A stretch of 64,000 bases of DNA from Tenacibaculum ovolyticum DSM 18103 (GCF_000430545.1 NZ_KE387163.1:712439-776438), one strand, 5' to 3'. Counted from the first letter of the stretch, positions 8,160 through 18,280 are shown. The notes: generated by a model from the sequence alone, not told the origin. Numbers and translations are program-made.

Positions 8160-11100
8160 ATGTTTTTTAAGAAATTTTCCTTTTTTCTATTTTTTTCCCT
8201 TATTTTAATTACTCCCCTTGCGGCTCAACAAAATGACCCTGCCACTTGTATCAGTTTAAAACGCCCTGAGGCTCCAACGTTACAAGAATTTAATCAACAA
8301 AGAAAATCTTTATCAAAAAATACTGTTGCATTAAGAGCAGCCGGTACAACTGCCATAGTACAAAGTGTCCATAATACGATTGCTAAATGGGAGTCGGGTT
8401 CTTATTATCGTTATGATATTGGTACAACCCCAGGTGATAACAATATAAATAGAGGTAGTTTATTAGGTGTTAATGCTAAAAATACACGAGGACATTCTTA
8501 TGAAGAACTAAGAAGATCTGCAATAATAGAAGGTACACCTAATTTTAATTTAGGAGACACTTTTTATATTAATCTATACAATTTTAGTGGTGATACCAAT
8601 CCTTGGGTTTCACAACCAATGTCTTTTAACGTAGAAACTTTAGGGGCTGCTGCCAATGAAGTTATCATTAATATTGAAATGGGATATGGTGTGAATGGTT
8701 TAGGCCCATTTGCTACTTGGCAAAGAGATAAAATGCAAGCTTTTTACAGTAGAGTTAATCCTATTATAAAAGAAGTATATGGTGCACCATCTCGAAATCA
8801 TATTGTTAACATTGTAAACGATGGACTTGCTGTTGGGACTAATACCTATTATAATGGTCCAAATCAAATAAGTACAACCTATAGTGAAAATAATGGCGAT
8901 TTATCGCAACCTCGTTTAATGATTCATGAATTGTTACATGGCTATAGAGATAATGTTGTTATAAGTAGCGATGATGAATGGCATTACACCCCTGTGCTTA
9001 GTGGATTTGAAGAAGGCATGGCTGAAGCTGTTGCTCTTATTGTTATGGATATTTTTATTGAAAGATACCCTAATTTTTTTAATGCTGATGAATTTAAAGT
9101 TCATTGGGGACACTCTCGAGGAATGCCTTTTGATTGGGATTACGATTTTCAAAATCACGAACAATTAACCACAACCGATTTCTTTTCAAGTGACATTGGT
9201 ACAGGTGCCCATTGGGAAAGGTATGGAGCAGCTCAAACTGCTATGCAAAAAATATATATTGAAGACAAAGACGTCTTTAAAAAATTTAATGCAGAATATT
9301 ACAGAAGATTAACTGCTGACTACACATTATTACCTACCAGAAATTTAGTAATAAATATTTTTGAAACTATTTTACCTGAAGTTGAAAGAACGCCAATAAC
9401 AGATTGGATAAATAAACAACGTGTTTTAGACTGTAAAGTAGTACCTGGTAAAAAAGTACACTTATTAACTTTTCAAAAGGCAGATCAAGGGAGGATTCAA
9501 ACAACTGATAATAGATTACACATATATGATACCCAAAATAATGTAAATGGTAGTGAATGGTCTTGGAACATTATTAAACCACGCATTGATGCCAACAATG
9601 ACCCGTCTGAAAGATGGTATGTTCAAAGTAATAATATTAATGGTCAGTTACAAATTTATAATTACGACGGCACACTACATCAGCCACCTATAGCTATAAA
9701 AAATGATAAAGCTGCTAGAAAACAAGGTGTTCCCGCTTATTTAGGGCCATATCAAGGGCCAAATGTTTATGAATACAATGGTACTTTTACAGCTAACGAT
9801 GGTAAAGGCATAGGGCCGCAACCTGGTGGAGGAAAACGACCTATAGGTATTGAAAATCATAATTTTACAGCAACAAACACCCCTAACAGAACTCATGGAG
9901 ATTTATTTAATGCTAACAATCAACCAGATCCTGCTACTCAACTTATAAGCGGCTTAGAAGATTTCGGTTTATATAGATATGATATTACTTTTGAAGGAGG
10001 TAATTATGCAGGCACTTACTATAGATTACACGGTACAGACCTTGTTGGAAAAGATGGACTTATTGGTGGTATAAAATCAGAAGATGACACCAATCAAATT
10101 AAAGGAAAACTAATTATTGAGCATGAAAATTTTGGTGAAGAACCTGAAATAATTATAGATAACGGAGCATTTATAAAAGATCGTTTATGGACTAGTATTC
10201 CTGCTACATCTCAAAGACAAGGAGGAAGAACAGATAGAAGGTATTCTGAAAAAGGTAAAGTACATGCCATATATATTAGTGAAGATTGTACACAACAAAA
10301 AATTGATTTCAGAAACATTACCTATGGTGATGGTTTAGCAGGAAGTCAGTTATTTTTATTTACCGTAGAAAATTTTCAAGATATAGAGTACAAAACACTT
10401 CCTGAAATAACGGTATGTAAAGACGATGATTTCACGTTAAATGTTACAAATAACTTTGAAGATATACTTGATGGTGATACCAGAATATCCTACCAGTGGG
10501 TAAACCCAATGGGTACAGAAATAGCTACTACAAAATCACATGTATTTACTAATGCTCAAAAAGCTGATGAAGGTATTTATACCCTAAAAATTGATTTCTT
10601 TGGATGTGAAATAATTAAAACCACAAACATAATTGTAACAGACGATACATTTACTGTTACAACGCCAACAACCCTAGAGCTATGTGAAAGTACTACTTTA
10701 AATATAGCCGCTAATGATATTCCTGGAGCTACTTACGCTTGGACAGGGCCAAATTCATTTACAGCAACAACTAAAGACATAGAAATATTAAATACTCCGT
10801 TAGCTGCGGCAGGAGATTATATTGTTTCAGCAACAATAGTAAACTGTTCTGGTATTAATGAAACTTTAACTAGCACAACAACTGTAACTGTAAATTCAAC
10901 TGTAACTCCAACATTTACTTTTACAACTACTTATTGTTTAGGAGCAACAGCAGATATACTACCTACAACATCTGATAATGGAATTACGGGTACTTGGAAT
11001 ACAACAACTATTGACACAAACATAACTGGAACTACAAATTATATATTTACACCCGATAACTCAAATCAATGTGGAGAAGCAGTAACTATTCCAGTAACTA

Positions 11101-13820
11101 TTAATACAAATAGTAATATCACCCCTACATTTACTTTTACGACTACTTATTGTGAAGGAGCAACTGCAAATGTATTACCTACAATATCTGATAATGGAAT
11201 TACGGGTACCTGGAACACAACAACTGTTGATACAAACATAACTGGAGCTACAAATTATATATTTACTCCAAATAACCCCAATCAATGCGGTGAGATAGTA
11301 ACCATTCCTATAACAATTAATACAACAGTAATACCTGTATTTAGTTTTTCAACTACCTATTGTGAAGGTGCGACTGCAAATACATTACCTACAACATCTG
11401 ATAATGGAATTACAGGTACCTGGAATACAACAACTATTGACACAAACATAATTGGTACTACAAATTATATATTTACCCCAAATACTCCCACTCAGTGTGG
11501 AGAAGCAGTAACTATATCTGTAACGATTAATGCAACGATAACACCAACATTTAGTTTTTTAACTACCTATTGTGAAGGTGCGACTGCAAATGCATTACCT
11601 ACAACATCTGATAATAGAATTACAGGTACTTGGAATATAGCAACTATTGATACAAGCATAATTGGAGCTACAAATTATGTATTTACTCCAAATGACGCCA
11701 ATCAGTGTGGAGAAGCAGTAACTATATCTGTAACGATTAATGCAACGACAACACCAACATTTACTTTTACAACTACCTATTGTGAAGGTGCAACTACAAC
11801 TGCATTACCAACGACATCTGATAATGGAATTACGGGTACTTGGAATACAACAACTATTGACACAAACATAATTGGAGCTACAAATTATATATTTACACCA
11901 AATGACGCCAATCAGTGTGGAGCACTTACAACCATTTCAGTAACTGTTAATGCAACAGAAACACCAACATTTAGTTTTTTAACTACCTATTGTGAAGGTG
12001 CCACTGCAAATGTATTACCTACAATATCTGACAATGGAATTACAGGTACATGGAATATAGCAACAATTGATACAAGTATAACTGGAGTTACAAATTATGT
12101 ATTTACTCCAAATAACTCCAATCAGTGTGGAGCACTTACAACCATTTCAGTAACAATTAATGCAACAGTAGTACCAACATTTAGTTTTTTAACTAGCTAT
12201 TGTGAAGGTGCTACTGCAAATGCATTACCTACAACATCTGATAATGGAATTACGGGTACTTGGAATACAACATCTATTGACACAAATATAACTGGAGCTA
12301 CAAATTATGTATTTACTCCAAATAACCCCAATCAATGTGGAGAAGCAGTAACTATATCTGTAACGATTAATGCAACGATAACACCAACATTTAGTTTTTT
12401 AACTACCTATTGTGAAGGTGCTACTGCAAATGCATTACCAACAATATCTGATAATGGAATTACAGGTACTTGGAATACAACATCTATTGACACAAATATA
12501 ACTGGAGCTACGAATTATGTATTTACTCCAAATGACGCCAATCAGTGTGGAGCACTTACAACCATTTCAGTAACTGTTAATGCAACAGAAACACCAACAT
12601 TTAGTTTTTTAACTACCTATTGTGAAGGTGCCACTGCAAATGTATTACCTACAATATCTGATAATGGAATTACAGGTACTTGGAATACAACAACTATTGA
12701 TACTAATATAATTGGAACTACAAATTATACTTTTACACCTAGTGTAGTAAATCAATGCGGGGAAGTGTTAATTATTTCTGTAAAAACAAATCAAAATTCT
12801 TTTACACTAGCCTCTGTGCCCCCTATAACTATTTGTGAAACACAAACACTAAACATAAGTGCCGAAAGTATTACCGGAGCAACTTATAGTTGGACAGGAC
12901 CAAACGGGTTTACAGCAATTACAAAAGATATTCAAATACCTAATATAACGACTAATGCAAGCGGTAATTATACTGTTTCTGTTACTAAAACAAATTGCTT
13001 AGGTATTATCGAAACTAAAAAAGTTATAGCAACTGTTACTGTAAACGAAAACACATTCACCATTAACCAAAACCCTACTCCTATTGAGATTTGCGAAACA
13101 GAATTGTTATTTATTAGCACCGATCTTATTACTGGAGCAGATTATAATTGGTCAGGTCCAAATGGTTTTACTGCAAATACTAGAGAAATTAACATACCTA
13201 ATATTTCTATAACTAATGCAGGTAACTATACCGTTTCTGTGAACGCTATTAACTGTACAGGTATCTTAGAAACCAAAACAAGTACAACAAACGTTATTGT
13301 AAACGAAAGTTTTAAAGTAGCAACACCTACTACATTAATTACGTGTTTTACCAAAGAAATAGCTATTGATATTAATGATATTATTGGGGCAACATATAGT
13401 TGGTCAGGACCAAATGGTTTTACTGCTAATACTAAAGATATGCTAATATCAAACGCTACTCTTGCAATGGAAGGTGATTACACTATTTCGGTAACTGCTC
13501 CTAACTGTATGGGAGCTATGATTACAAAAACGAGTACAACAAAAGTAACCGTTAATGTTTGTGCAAAAATACCATCATATTTCACACCAAACGAAGATGG
13601 AAAAAATGATACTTGGGAAATAGATAGCGCATTAATTCCTTTTTCTTTCATTAATATATATGACAGATATGGGAAATTAATTAACAAACTTACCCCTCAA
13701 AATAATAATTGGAATGGTTATTATAATGGTCAAAAAATGCCTTCTACTGATTATTGGTACCTAATAGAGTATGTTAACCAAAAACAAGATACGGGTAACT
13801 TTAGTTTGTTGAGAAAATAA
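8160..13820 (+). CDS. Giant T9SS cargo: zincin-like N-domain, nine 70-residue tandem repeats, type B sorting domain
   Basis: 1886 residues. A signal peptide (to about LAAQQ, 24) is followed by a module with HELLHGY at 256-262 and EEGMAEA at 284-290. This looks like a gluzincin HExxH site with the downstream Glu ligand, so a zinc peptidase activity is likely but unproven. A beta-rich carbohydrate-binding-like region continues to about 750. An Ig-like unit (ATYAWTGPNSFTATTKD) comes next, then nine near-identical 70-residue repeats (916-1547) with the core YCEGATAN..PT.SDNGITGTW and a second Cys in NQCGE, and three more Ig-like units. The last ~85 residues (SYFTPNEDGKNDTWEI ... IYDRYGKLI ... DYWYLIEY) are the CHU_C/type B T9SS sorting domain, which points to export and probable attachment at the cell surface. 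It is monocistronic, with its own terminator. The repeats invite length variation. Confidence 0.93.
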   Translation: MFFKKFSFFLFFSLILITPLAAQQNDPATCISLKRPEAPTLQEFNQQRKSLSKNTVALRAAGTTAIVQSVHNTIAKWESGSYYRYDIGTTPGDNNINRGSLLGVNAKNTRGHSYEELRRSAIIEGTPNFNLGDTFYINLYNFSGDTNPWVSQPMSFNVETLGAAANEVIINIEMGYGVNGLGPFATWQRDKMQAFYSRVNPIIKEVYGAPSRNHIVNIVNDGLAVGTNTYYNGPNQISTTYSENNGDLSQPRLMIHELLHGYRDNVVISSDDEWHYTPVLSGFEEGMAEAVALIVMDIFIERYPNFFNADEFKVHWGHSRGMPFDWDYDFQNHEQLTTTDFFSSDIGTGAHWERYGAAQTAMQKIYIEDKDVFKKFNAEYYRRLTADYTLLPTRNLVINIFETILPEVERTPITDWINKQRVLDCKVVPGKKVHLLTFQKADQGRIQTTDNRLHIYDTQNNVNGSEWSWNIIKPRIDANNDPSERWYVQSNNINGQLQIYNYDGTLHQPPIAIKNDKAARKQGVPAYLGPYQGPNVYEYNGTFTANDGKGIGPQPGGGKRPIGIENHNFTATNTPNRTHGDLFNANNQPDPATQLISGLEDFGLYRYDITFEGGNYAGTYYRLHGTDLVGKDGLIGGIKSEDDTNQIKGKLIIEHENFGEEPEIIIDNGAFIKDRLWTSIPATSQRQGGRTDRRYSEKGKVHAIYISEDCTQQKIDFRNITYGDGLAGSQLFLFTVENFQDIEYKTLPEITVCKDDDFTLNVTNNFEDILDGDTRISYQWVNPMGTEIATTKSHVFTNAQKADEGIYTLKIDFFGCEIIKTTNIIVTDDTFTVTTPTTLELCESTTLNIAANDIPGATYAWTGPNSFTATTKDIEILNTPLAAAGDYIVSATIVNCSGINETLTSTTTVTVNSTVTPTFTFTTTYCLGATADILPTTSDNGITGTWNTTTIDTNITGTTNYIFTPDNSNQCGEAVTIPVTINTNSNITPTFTFTTTYCEGATANVLPTISDNGITGTWNTTTVDTNITGATNYIFTPNNPNQCGEIVTIPITINTTVIPVFSFSTTYCEGATANTLPTTSDNGITGTWNTTTIDTNIIGTTNYIFTPNTPTQCGEAVTISVTINATITPTFSFLTTYCEGATANALPTTSDNRITGTWNIATIDTSIIGATNYVFTPNDANQCGEAVTISVTINATTTPTFTFTTTYCEGATTTALPTTSDNGITGTWNTTTIDTNIIGATNYIFTPNDANQCGALTTISVTVNATETPTFSFLTTYCEGATANVLPTISDNGITGTWNIATIDTSITGVTNYVFTPNNSNQCGALTTISVTINATVVPTFSFLTSYCEGATANALPTTSDNGITGTWNTTSIDTNITGATNYVFTPNNPNQCGEAVTISVTINATITPTFSFLTTYCEGATANALPTISDNGITGTWNTTSIDTNITGATNYVFTPNDANQCGALTTISVTVNATETPTFSFLTTYCEGATANVLPTISDNGITGTWNTTTIDTNIIGTTNYTFTPSVVNQCGEVLIISVKTNQNSFTLASVPPITICETQTLNISAESITGATYSWTGPNGFTAITKDIQIPNITTNASGNYTVSVTKTNCLGIIETKKVIATVTVNENTFTINQNPTPIEICETELLFISTDLITGADYNWSGPNGFTANTREINIPNISITNAGNYTVSVNAINCTGILETKTSTTNVIVNESFKVATPTTLITCFTKEIAIDINDIIGATYSWSGPNGFTANTKDMLISNATLAMEGDYTISVTAPNCMGAMITKTSTTKVTVNVCAKIPSYFTPNEDGKNDTWEIDSALIPFSFINIYDRYGKLINKLTPQNNNWNGYYNGQKMPSTDYWYLIEYVNQKQDTGNFSLLRK
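10905..12800 (+). repeat. Nine tandem 210-bp coding repeats inside the giant T9SS gene
   Basis: Units of about 210 bp (the first two slightly longer) begin at each 'cca aca ttt' of the PTFxF segment. Similarity is high at DNA level: 11898-12031 is identical to 12528-12661 (134 bases, offset exactly 630), and 11496-11581 is identical to 12336-12421 (offset 840). Each unit encodes two cysteines about 45 residues apart, likely a disulfide in an Ig/PKD-like beta domain. Confidence 0.95.
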
Positions 13821-13843
13821 AAAACATGCTGATTAACAAACTG

Positions 13844-13885
13844 CTACCCAATAATTTCATCTTAAATTATTGGGTAGTTTTTTTT
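13844..13885 (+). terminator. Intrinsic terminator of the giant T9SS gene
   Basis: 14-bp perfect stem CTACCCAATAATTT / AAATTATTGGGTAG with a 6-base loop followed by eight T. Lies 24 bp after the stop codon. Confidence 0.93.
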
Positions 13886-13965
13886 ATGCCTGATAAAAAA
13901 AACAAATAACTAAACCCTTTTATAAATTGTTAGTTTCACTTTTAATATCATCCAAATAAATTATG

Positions 13966-13973
13966 TAATTTTG
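13966..13973 (+). promoter_or_regulatory. -7 element of the argS promoter
   Basis: TAATTTTG, a full TAnnTTTG match, 21 bases upstream of the ATG at 13995. A TTG codon at 13971 that would give a longer ORF lies inside this element, which argues that the ATG is the true start. Confidence 0.6.
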
Positions 13974-13994
13974 TTGCTCAATTTTCAACAACTA

Positions 13995-15770
13995 ATGAGC
14001 GTACAAACCTTAATAGAAGCCAAAGTAAAAGAAGGATTTTTAACCTTATATAATATAGAAATTCCTATAGTAGAATTTCAAGCAACTCGTAAAGATTTTG
14101 AAGGAGATATCACCGTGGTGGTTTTTCCTCTTTTAAGGTATAAAAAAGGAAACCCTGTTCAAATTGGTGAAGATTTAGGGAAGTTTTTAGTTGAAAACGT
14201 AACAGAAATCACCAACTACAACGTGGTAAAAGGATTCTTAAACTTAGTAATTGACAATAGTTTTTACACTAACTTTTTTAATCAAATTACCAAAGATTCT
14301 TCTTACGGATTTATTACCCCTTCTGCAGATGATTCTTCTCGTATGGTTGAATACTCATCTCCTAACACAAACAAACCTTTACATTTAGGTCATGTACGTA
14401 ATGTATTATTAGGGTATTCTGTTGCTGAAATTTTAAAAGCTTCAGGTAAAAAAGTATACAAAACACAGATTATTAACGATCGTGGTATTCATATTTGTAA
14501 ATCGATGTTGGCTTGGCAACGTTTTGGTAATGGAGAAACTCCAGAATCAACAGGTTTAAAAGGTGATAAGTTGGTTGGTAACTATTATGTAAAATTCGAT
14601 CAAGAATATAAAAAAGAAATTGCTGAATTAGTCGCTTCAGGTATTTCTGAAGACGATGCTAAAAAGCAAGCGCCTTTATTTATTGAAGCACAACAAATGT
14701 TACGTAAATGGGAAGCTGGAAACGAACAAGTTGTTGCTCTTTGGGAAACAATGAACTCTTGGGTTTATAAAGGGTTTGATGTTACTTATAAAAGTATTGG
14801 AGTAGATTTTGATAAATTATACTACGAAAGTAATACTTATTTGTTAGGTAAAGATGTTATTGATGACGGACTAAAAAATGGTGTTTTCTATAAAAAAGAA
14901 GACGGTTCTGTTTGGTGCGATTTAACGGATGATGGTTTAGATGAAAAATTGGTATTACGTTCAGACGGAACAGCAGTTTACATGACACAAGATATTGGTA
15001 CTGCTATACAACGTTCTAAAGACATGCCTGATGTTGGCGGAATGGTATACACGGTTGGTAACGAACAAGATTATCACTTTAAAGTATTATTTTTAATCTT
15101 AAAAAAATTAGGATATTCTTGGGCAGAGCAACTGCATCATTTAAGTTACGGAATGGTAGATTTACCTTCTGGAAAAATGAAATCTCGTGAAGGAACAGTT
15201 GTTGATGCTGATGACTTAATGGATGAAATGACAAATACAGCTCGTACAATTTCACAAGAATTAGGGAAATTAGAAGGATATTCTAACGAAGAAAAAGAAG
15301 AGTTATATAGAATTATAGGTTTAGGAGCTTTAAAATATTTTATTTTAAAAGTAGACCCTAAAAAGAGAATTTTGTTCGACCCAAAAGCATCGGTAGATTT
15401 TCAAGGAAACACAGGGCCTTTTATTCAATATACCTATGCTAGAATTCAATCAATCTTAAGAAAAGCAAATTTCGATTATTCGAAAGAAGTTACTATTGAT
15501 TTACATGAAAAGGAAAAAGAGTTAATAAAACAATTAGAATTATATCCTGAAATAATTCAGCAAGCAGCTAAAAATTATTCACCGGCAGTAATTGCTAATT
15601 ACACCTATGAATTAGTAAAAGAGTTCAATTCTTTTTACCAAAACGTACACATTTTAGGAGAAGAAAATCAAGATAAAAAAGTATTTAGAGTTCAGTTATC
15701 TAAAAAGGTAGCCGATACTATAAAATCAGCATTTAATTTATTAGGAATTCAGGTTCCTGAGAGAATGTAG
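13995..15770 (+). CDS. argS: Arginyl-tRNA synthetase
   Basis: Charges tRNA-Arg. 591 residues from the ATG at 13995; a TTG start 24 bases upstream is rejected because it overlaps the promoter element. The N-terminal Add domain (about 1-110) precedes the class I catalytic core with the HIGH-type motif in SSPNTNKPLHLGHVRN and the KMSKS-equivalent LPSGKMKSREG. The C-terminal anticodon-binding DALR domain begins near FIQYTYARIQSI. The gene has its own promoter and is followed by a flavobacterial palindromic repeat rather than a simple terminator. Confidence 0.97.
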   Translation: MSVQTLIEAKVKEGFLTLYNIEIPIVEFQATRKDFEGDITVVVFPLLRYKKGNPVQIGEDLGKFLVENVTEITNYNVVKGFLNLVIDNSFYTNFFNQITKDSSYGFITPSADDSSRMVEYSSPNTNKPLHLGHVRNVLLGYSVAEILKASGKKVYKTQIINDRGIHICKSMLAWQRFGNGETPESTGLKGDKLVGNYYVKFDQEYKKEIAELVASGISEDDAKKQAPLFIEAQQMLRKWEAGNEQVVALWETMNSWVYKGFDVTYKSIGVDFDKLYYESNTYLLGKDVIDDGLKNGVFYKKEDGSVWCDLTDDGLDEKLVLRSDGTAVYMTQDIGTAIQRSKDMPDVGGMVYTVGNEQDYHFKVLFLILKKLGYSWAEQLHHLSYGMVDLPSGKMKSREGTVVDADDLMDEMTNTARTISQELGKLEGYSNEEKEELYRIIGLGALKYFILKVDPKKRILFDPKASVDFQGNTGPFIQYTYARIQSILRKANFDYSKEVTIDLHEKEKELIKQLELYPEIIQQAAKNYSPAVIANYTYELVKEFNSFYQNVHILGEENQDKKVFRVQLSKKVADTIKSAFNLLGIQVPERM

Positions 15771-15786
15771 ATAATTAACAAGTACA

Positions 15787-15916
15787 TGCGTTAGGGATTG
15801 AACGGTGTGTTTGAGCTCTTTTTAGTTGTCAGTTCGAGTAAATTTATGAAGAATGAATAAATTTGTATCGAGAACAAAACTAAAAAAGCGAGTAGTGAAA
15901 GCCCGCTCGAACGCCA
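15787..15916 (+). repeat. Composite flavobacterial palindromic intergenic repeat between argS and lpdA
   Basis: Starts TGCGTTAGGGATTGAA and ends AAGCCCGCTCGAACGCC, so the ends form GCGTT/AACGC. Inside, a GAGCTCTTTTTAGTTGT arm answers ACAAAACTAAAAAAGCGAG, and within that lies GTCAGTTCGAG ... TCGAGAAC, the same pair of half-sites found inside topB at 20569-20600. I recall sequences of this design as abundant intergenic elements in Flavobacteriaceae; that is memory, not a search. It probably folds as a long hairpin RNA after argS. Confidence 0.7.
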
Positions 15917-16001
15917 AAATTCTCGATATAATTTTGAGAAAACAATTAAAGTGAAGTGACATAAATAAAAATAATAAACAAACAACAATAAAGACATACA
16001 C

Positions 16002-17390
16002 ATGAAATACGACGTATTAATAATAGGAAGTGGTCCTGGAGGATATGTAACTGCAATTAGAGCATCTCAATTAGGATTTAAGGTTGGAGTAATTGAAAAA
16101 GAAAATTTAGGTGGAATTTGCTTAAACTGGGGATGTATTCCTACAAAAGCATTATTAAAATCTGCTCAAGTTTACGATTACTTAAAACATGTTGATCAAT
16201 ATGGTTTAAAGGCAGAAGCAATCGATAAAGATTTCGAAGCTGTTATTAAACGTAGTCGTGGTGTTGCTGAAGGAATGAGTAAAGGTGTTTCTTTTTTAAT
16301 GAAGAAAAACAAAATTGATATTATTAACGGTTTTGGTAAAATTAAAACAGGTAAAAAAGTTGATGTTACTGCTGAAGATGGATCTGTAACTGAATATAGC
16401 GCTGATAATATTATTATCGCTACTGGTGCTCGCTCTAGAATATTACCTAATTTACCACAAGATGGTAAAAAAGTAATTGGATATCGTGAAGCAATGAGCT
16501 TACCAAGCCAACCAAAATCTATGATAGTTGTAGGTTCTGGTGCTATTGGTGTTGAATTTGCGCATTTTTACAACTCAATGGGAACTGAGGTTACTGTTGT
16601 AGAGTTTATGCCGAATATTGTTCCTGTTGAAGATAAAGATGTTTCTAAGCAAATGGAGCGTTCTTTCAAAAAAGCTGGAATTAAAGTAATGACTAGTTCT
16701 TCTGTAGAGTCTGTTGATACTTCTGGTGATGGTGTAAAAGCTATTGTAAAAACCAAAAAAGGAGAAGTAACTTTAGAAGCAGATATTTTATTATCGGCTG
16801 TTGGAATTAAAACGAATATTGAAAACATCGGTTTAGAAGATGTTGGAATTATAACTGATAGAGATAAAATTTTAGTAAACGACTGGTATCAAACTAACAT
16901 TCCTGGTTATTATGCTATTGGAGATGTTACTCCTGGACCTGCATTAGCACACGTTGCTTCTGCCGAAGGAATTACTTTGGTTGAAAAATTAGCTGGTGTA
17001 CATACTGAAGCTATCGATTACGGAAACATTCCTGGTTGTACATACGCTACTCCAGAAATTGCTTCTGTTGGTTTAACTGAAGAAAAAGCAAAAGAAGCTG
17101 GTTACGAATTAAAAGTTGGTAAATTTCCTTTCTCTGCTTCTGGTAAAGCTACTGCATCTGGAACTCCTGATGGTTTTGTAAAAGTAATTTTTGATGCTAA
17201 ATACGGTGAATGGTTAGGTTGCCATATGATTGGTGCTGGTGTTACCGATATGATTGCTGAAGCTGTTTTAGGTCGTAAATTAGAAACTACAGGTCATGAA
17301 GTATTAAAAACTATCCACCCTCACCCAACAATGAGTGAAGCAGTTATGGAAGCTGTTGCTGATGCTTATGATGAGGTAATTCATTTATAG
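16002..17390 (+). CDS. lpdA: Dihydrolipoyl dehydrogenase (E3)
   Basis: 462 residues. FAD/NAD disulfide oxidoreductase that reoxidises dihydrolipoamide in the pyruvate and 2-oxoglutarate dehydrogenase and glycine cleavage complexes. Visible features: the FAD-binding GSGPGGYVTAIRA at 9-21, the redox disulfide GGICLNWGCIPTK near 39-51, the second nucleotide fold VVGSGAIGVEFA near 175, the FAD-site AIGDVTPGP near 307, and the catalytic base region HPHPTMSEA close to the C-terminus. It is not next to E1/E2 genes, as is common in this family. A clear terminator follows. Confidence 0.97.
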   Translation: MKYDVLIIGSGPGGYVTAIRASQLGFKVGVIEKENLGGICLNWGCIPTKALLKSAQVYDYLKHVDQYGLKAEAIDKDFEAVIKRSRGVAEGMSKGVSFLMKKNKIDIINGFGKIKTGKKVDVTAEDGSVTEYSADNIIIATGARSRILPNLPQDGKKVIGYREAMSLPSQPKSMIVVGSGAIGVEFAHFYNSMGTEVTVVEFMPNIVPVEDKDVSKQMERSFKKAGIKVMTSSSVESVDTSGDGVKAIVKTKKGEVTLEADILLSAVGIKTNIENIGLEDVGIITDRDKILVNDWYQTNIPGYYAIGDVTPGPALAHVASAEGITLVEKLAGVHTEAIDYGNIPGCTYATPEIASVGLTEEKAKEAGYELKVGKFPFSASGKATASGTPDGFVKVIFDAKYGEWLGCHMIGAGVTDMIAEAVLGRKLETTGHEVLKTIHPHPTMSEAVMEAVADAYDEVIHL

Positions 17391-17410
17391 TATTTATATA
17401 AATAAAAACA

Positions 17411-17442
17411 AAAAACCTTACCTTAATTGGTAAGGTTTTTTG
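17411..17442 (+). terminator. Terminator of lpdA
   Basis: Inverted repeat AACCTTACC / GGTAAGGTT with loop TTAATT, A-tract before and T-tract after; 20 bp past the stop. Confidence 0.9.
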
Positions 17443-17578
17443 TTTTATAAAATTATCTAAAACCTAACAATCATATTTTACTAACGAATAGTAAAAGAAA
17501 ATTAAAAACTCCTGATTATGGCATTAAATTTGTGACGCTCTTTCACTTAAAATTTAAATTAATTTAAACTAAATTACT

Positions 17579-18175
17579 ATGAAAAATTTCACTTTAAGTG
17601 TATTATTTTTATTTGCTATGTTAAACATGTCATTTGCTCAAGAAAAAAGACAAGAGGTTGGTATTAATTTCACATCCTTAAACAACTTCGGAGTTACCTA
17701 TAAAGTAGGTACTTCTAAAAACCTATGGCGTTTTAATATTTTAGCTATAAATTTTAACAACAGCAAAGACGAAGAAACAAACATACAACAACAAGTTCAC
17801 GAAAATTATAATCGAGGAGCAGGAATCAGTATTGGTAAAGAATTTAGGAAAGTTATTACTAAAAACTTAGAATTTCGTTATGGTTTTGATGTTGCTTTTA
17901 ATTATAACTGGTATAAAAATATTAATAAAAATAATAATGACTACTATGAGAGTGAAAGAACAATATACACTCCTTCTTTAATTGGTGTTATTGGTGCTAA
18001 CTATGTTTTTAGCGAAAACTTAGCTTTTGGAGTAGAGTTACTACCTCGCTTTAGTTATAGAACTGGAAAAAATAGAATAGTAAATGGTGGTATAGAAACT
18101 AAAGGGGATGTTTCTGGGTTTGGCTTTAACCTAAACAATGATGTTGCACGATTATCTTTATCATACAGGTTTTAA
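17579..18175 (+). CDS. Outer-membrane beta-barrel-like protein, function unknown
   Basis: 198 residues with a signal peptide ending MSFAQ. The mature part shows alternating hydrophobic strands and turn-rich segments (GINFTSLNNFGVTYKVGTSKN, EFRYGFDVAFNYNWYKN, YTPSLIGVIGANYVFSENLAFG) and ends on an aromatic residue (ARLSLSYRF), the usual signal for beta-barrel assembly. About eight strands would fit. No catalytic motif. Monocistronic between lpdA and topB, followed by a hairpin terminator. I cannot assign a substrate or role. Confidence 0.7.
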   Translation: MKNFTLSVLFLFAMLNMSFAQEKRQEVGINFTSLNNFGVTYKVGTSKNLWRFNILAINFNNSKDEETNIQQQVHENYNRGAGISIGKEFRKVITKNLEFRYGFDVAFNYNWYKNINKNNNDYYESERTIYTPSLIGVIGANYVFSENLAFGVELLPRFSYRTGKNRIVNGGIETKGDVSGFGFNLNNDVARLSLSYRF

Positions 18176-18250
18176 ATTAACTGTCATGACAAATACTTAA
18201 TAATAAAAAACACAAAGGATTTATTTATAAAAAAATATAATCTTAAGTTA

Positions 18251-18280
18251 AAGCCTCACATTTTATGAGGCTTTTCTTTT
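18251..18280 (+). terminator. Terminator of the beta-barrel gene
   Basis: Stem AAGCCTCA (18251-18258) / TGAGGCTT (18266-18273), 7-base loop, followed by a T-rich stretch. The rest of the 18176-18476 gap is AT-rich with a TAATTTCG -7-like element at 18451-18458 before topB and no gene that I can see. Confidence 0.85.

Noticed and set aside
10905-12800. Regular 210-bp repeats as a possible CRISPR array
   Set aside because: Repeats are in frame, without unique spacers, and encode beta-domain units.
13971-13994. TTG start giving an 8-residue longer ArgS
   Set aside because: It overlaps the TAATTTTG -7 element, and the ATG at 13995 gives the normal N-terminus.
15791-16003. Minus-strand 70-residue ORF between argS and lpdA
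   Set aside because: It covers the palindromic repeat and has no family-like content; it is a by-product of the element.
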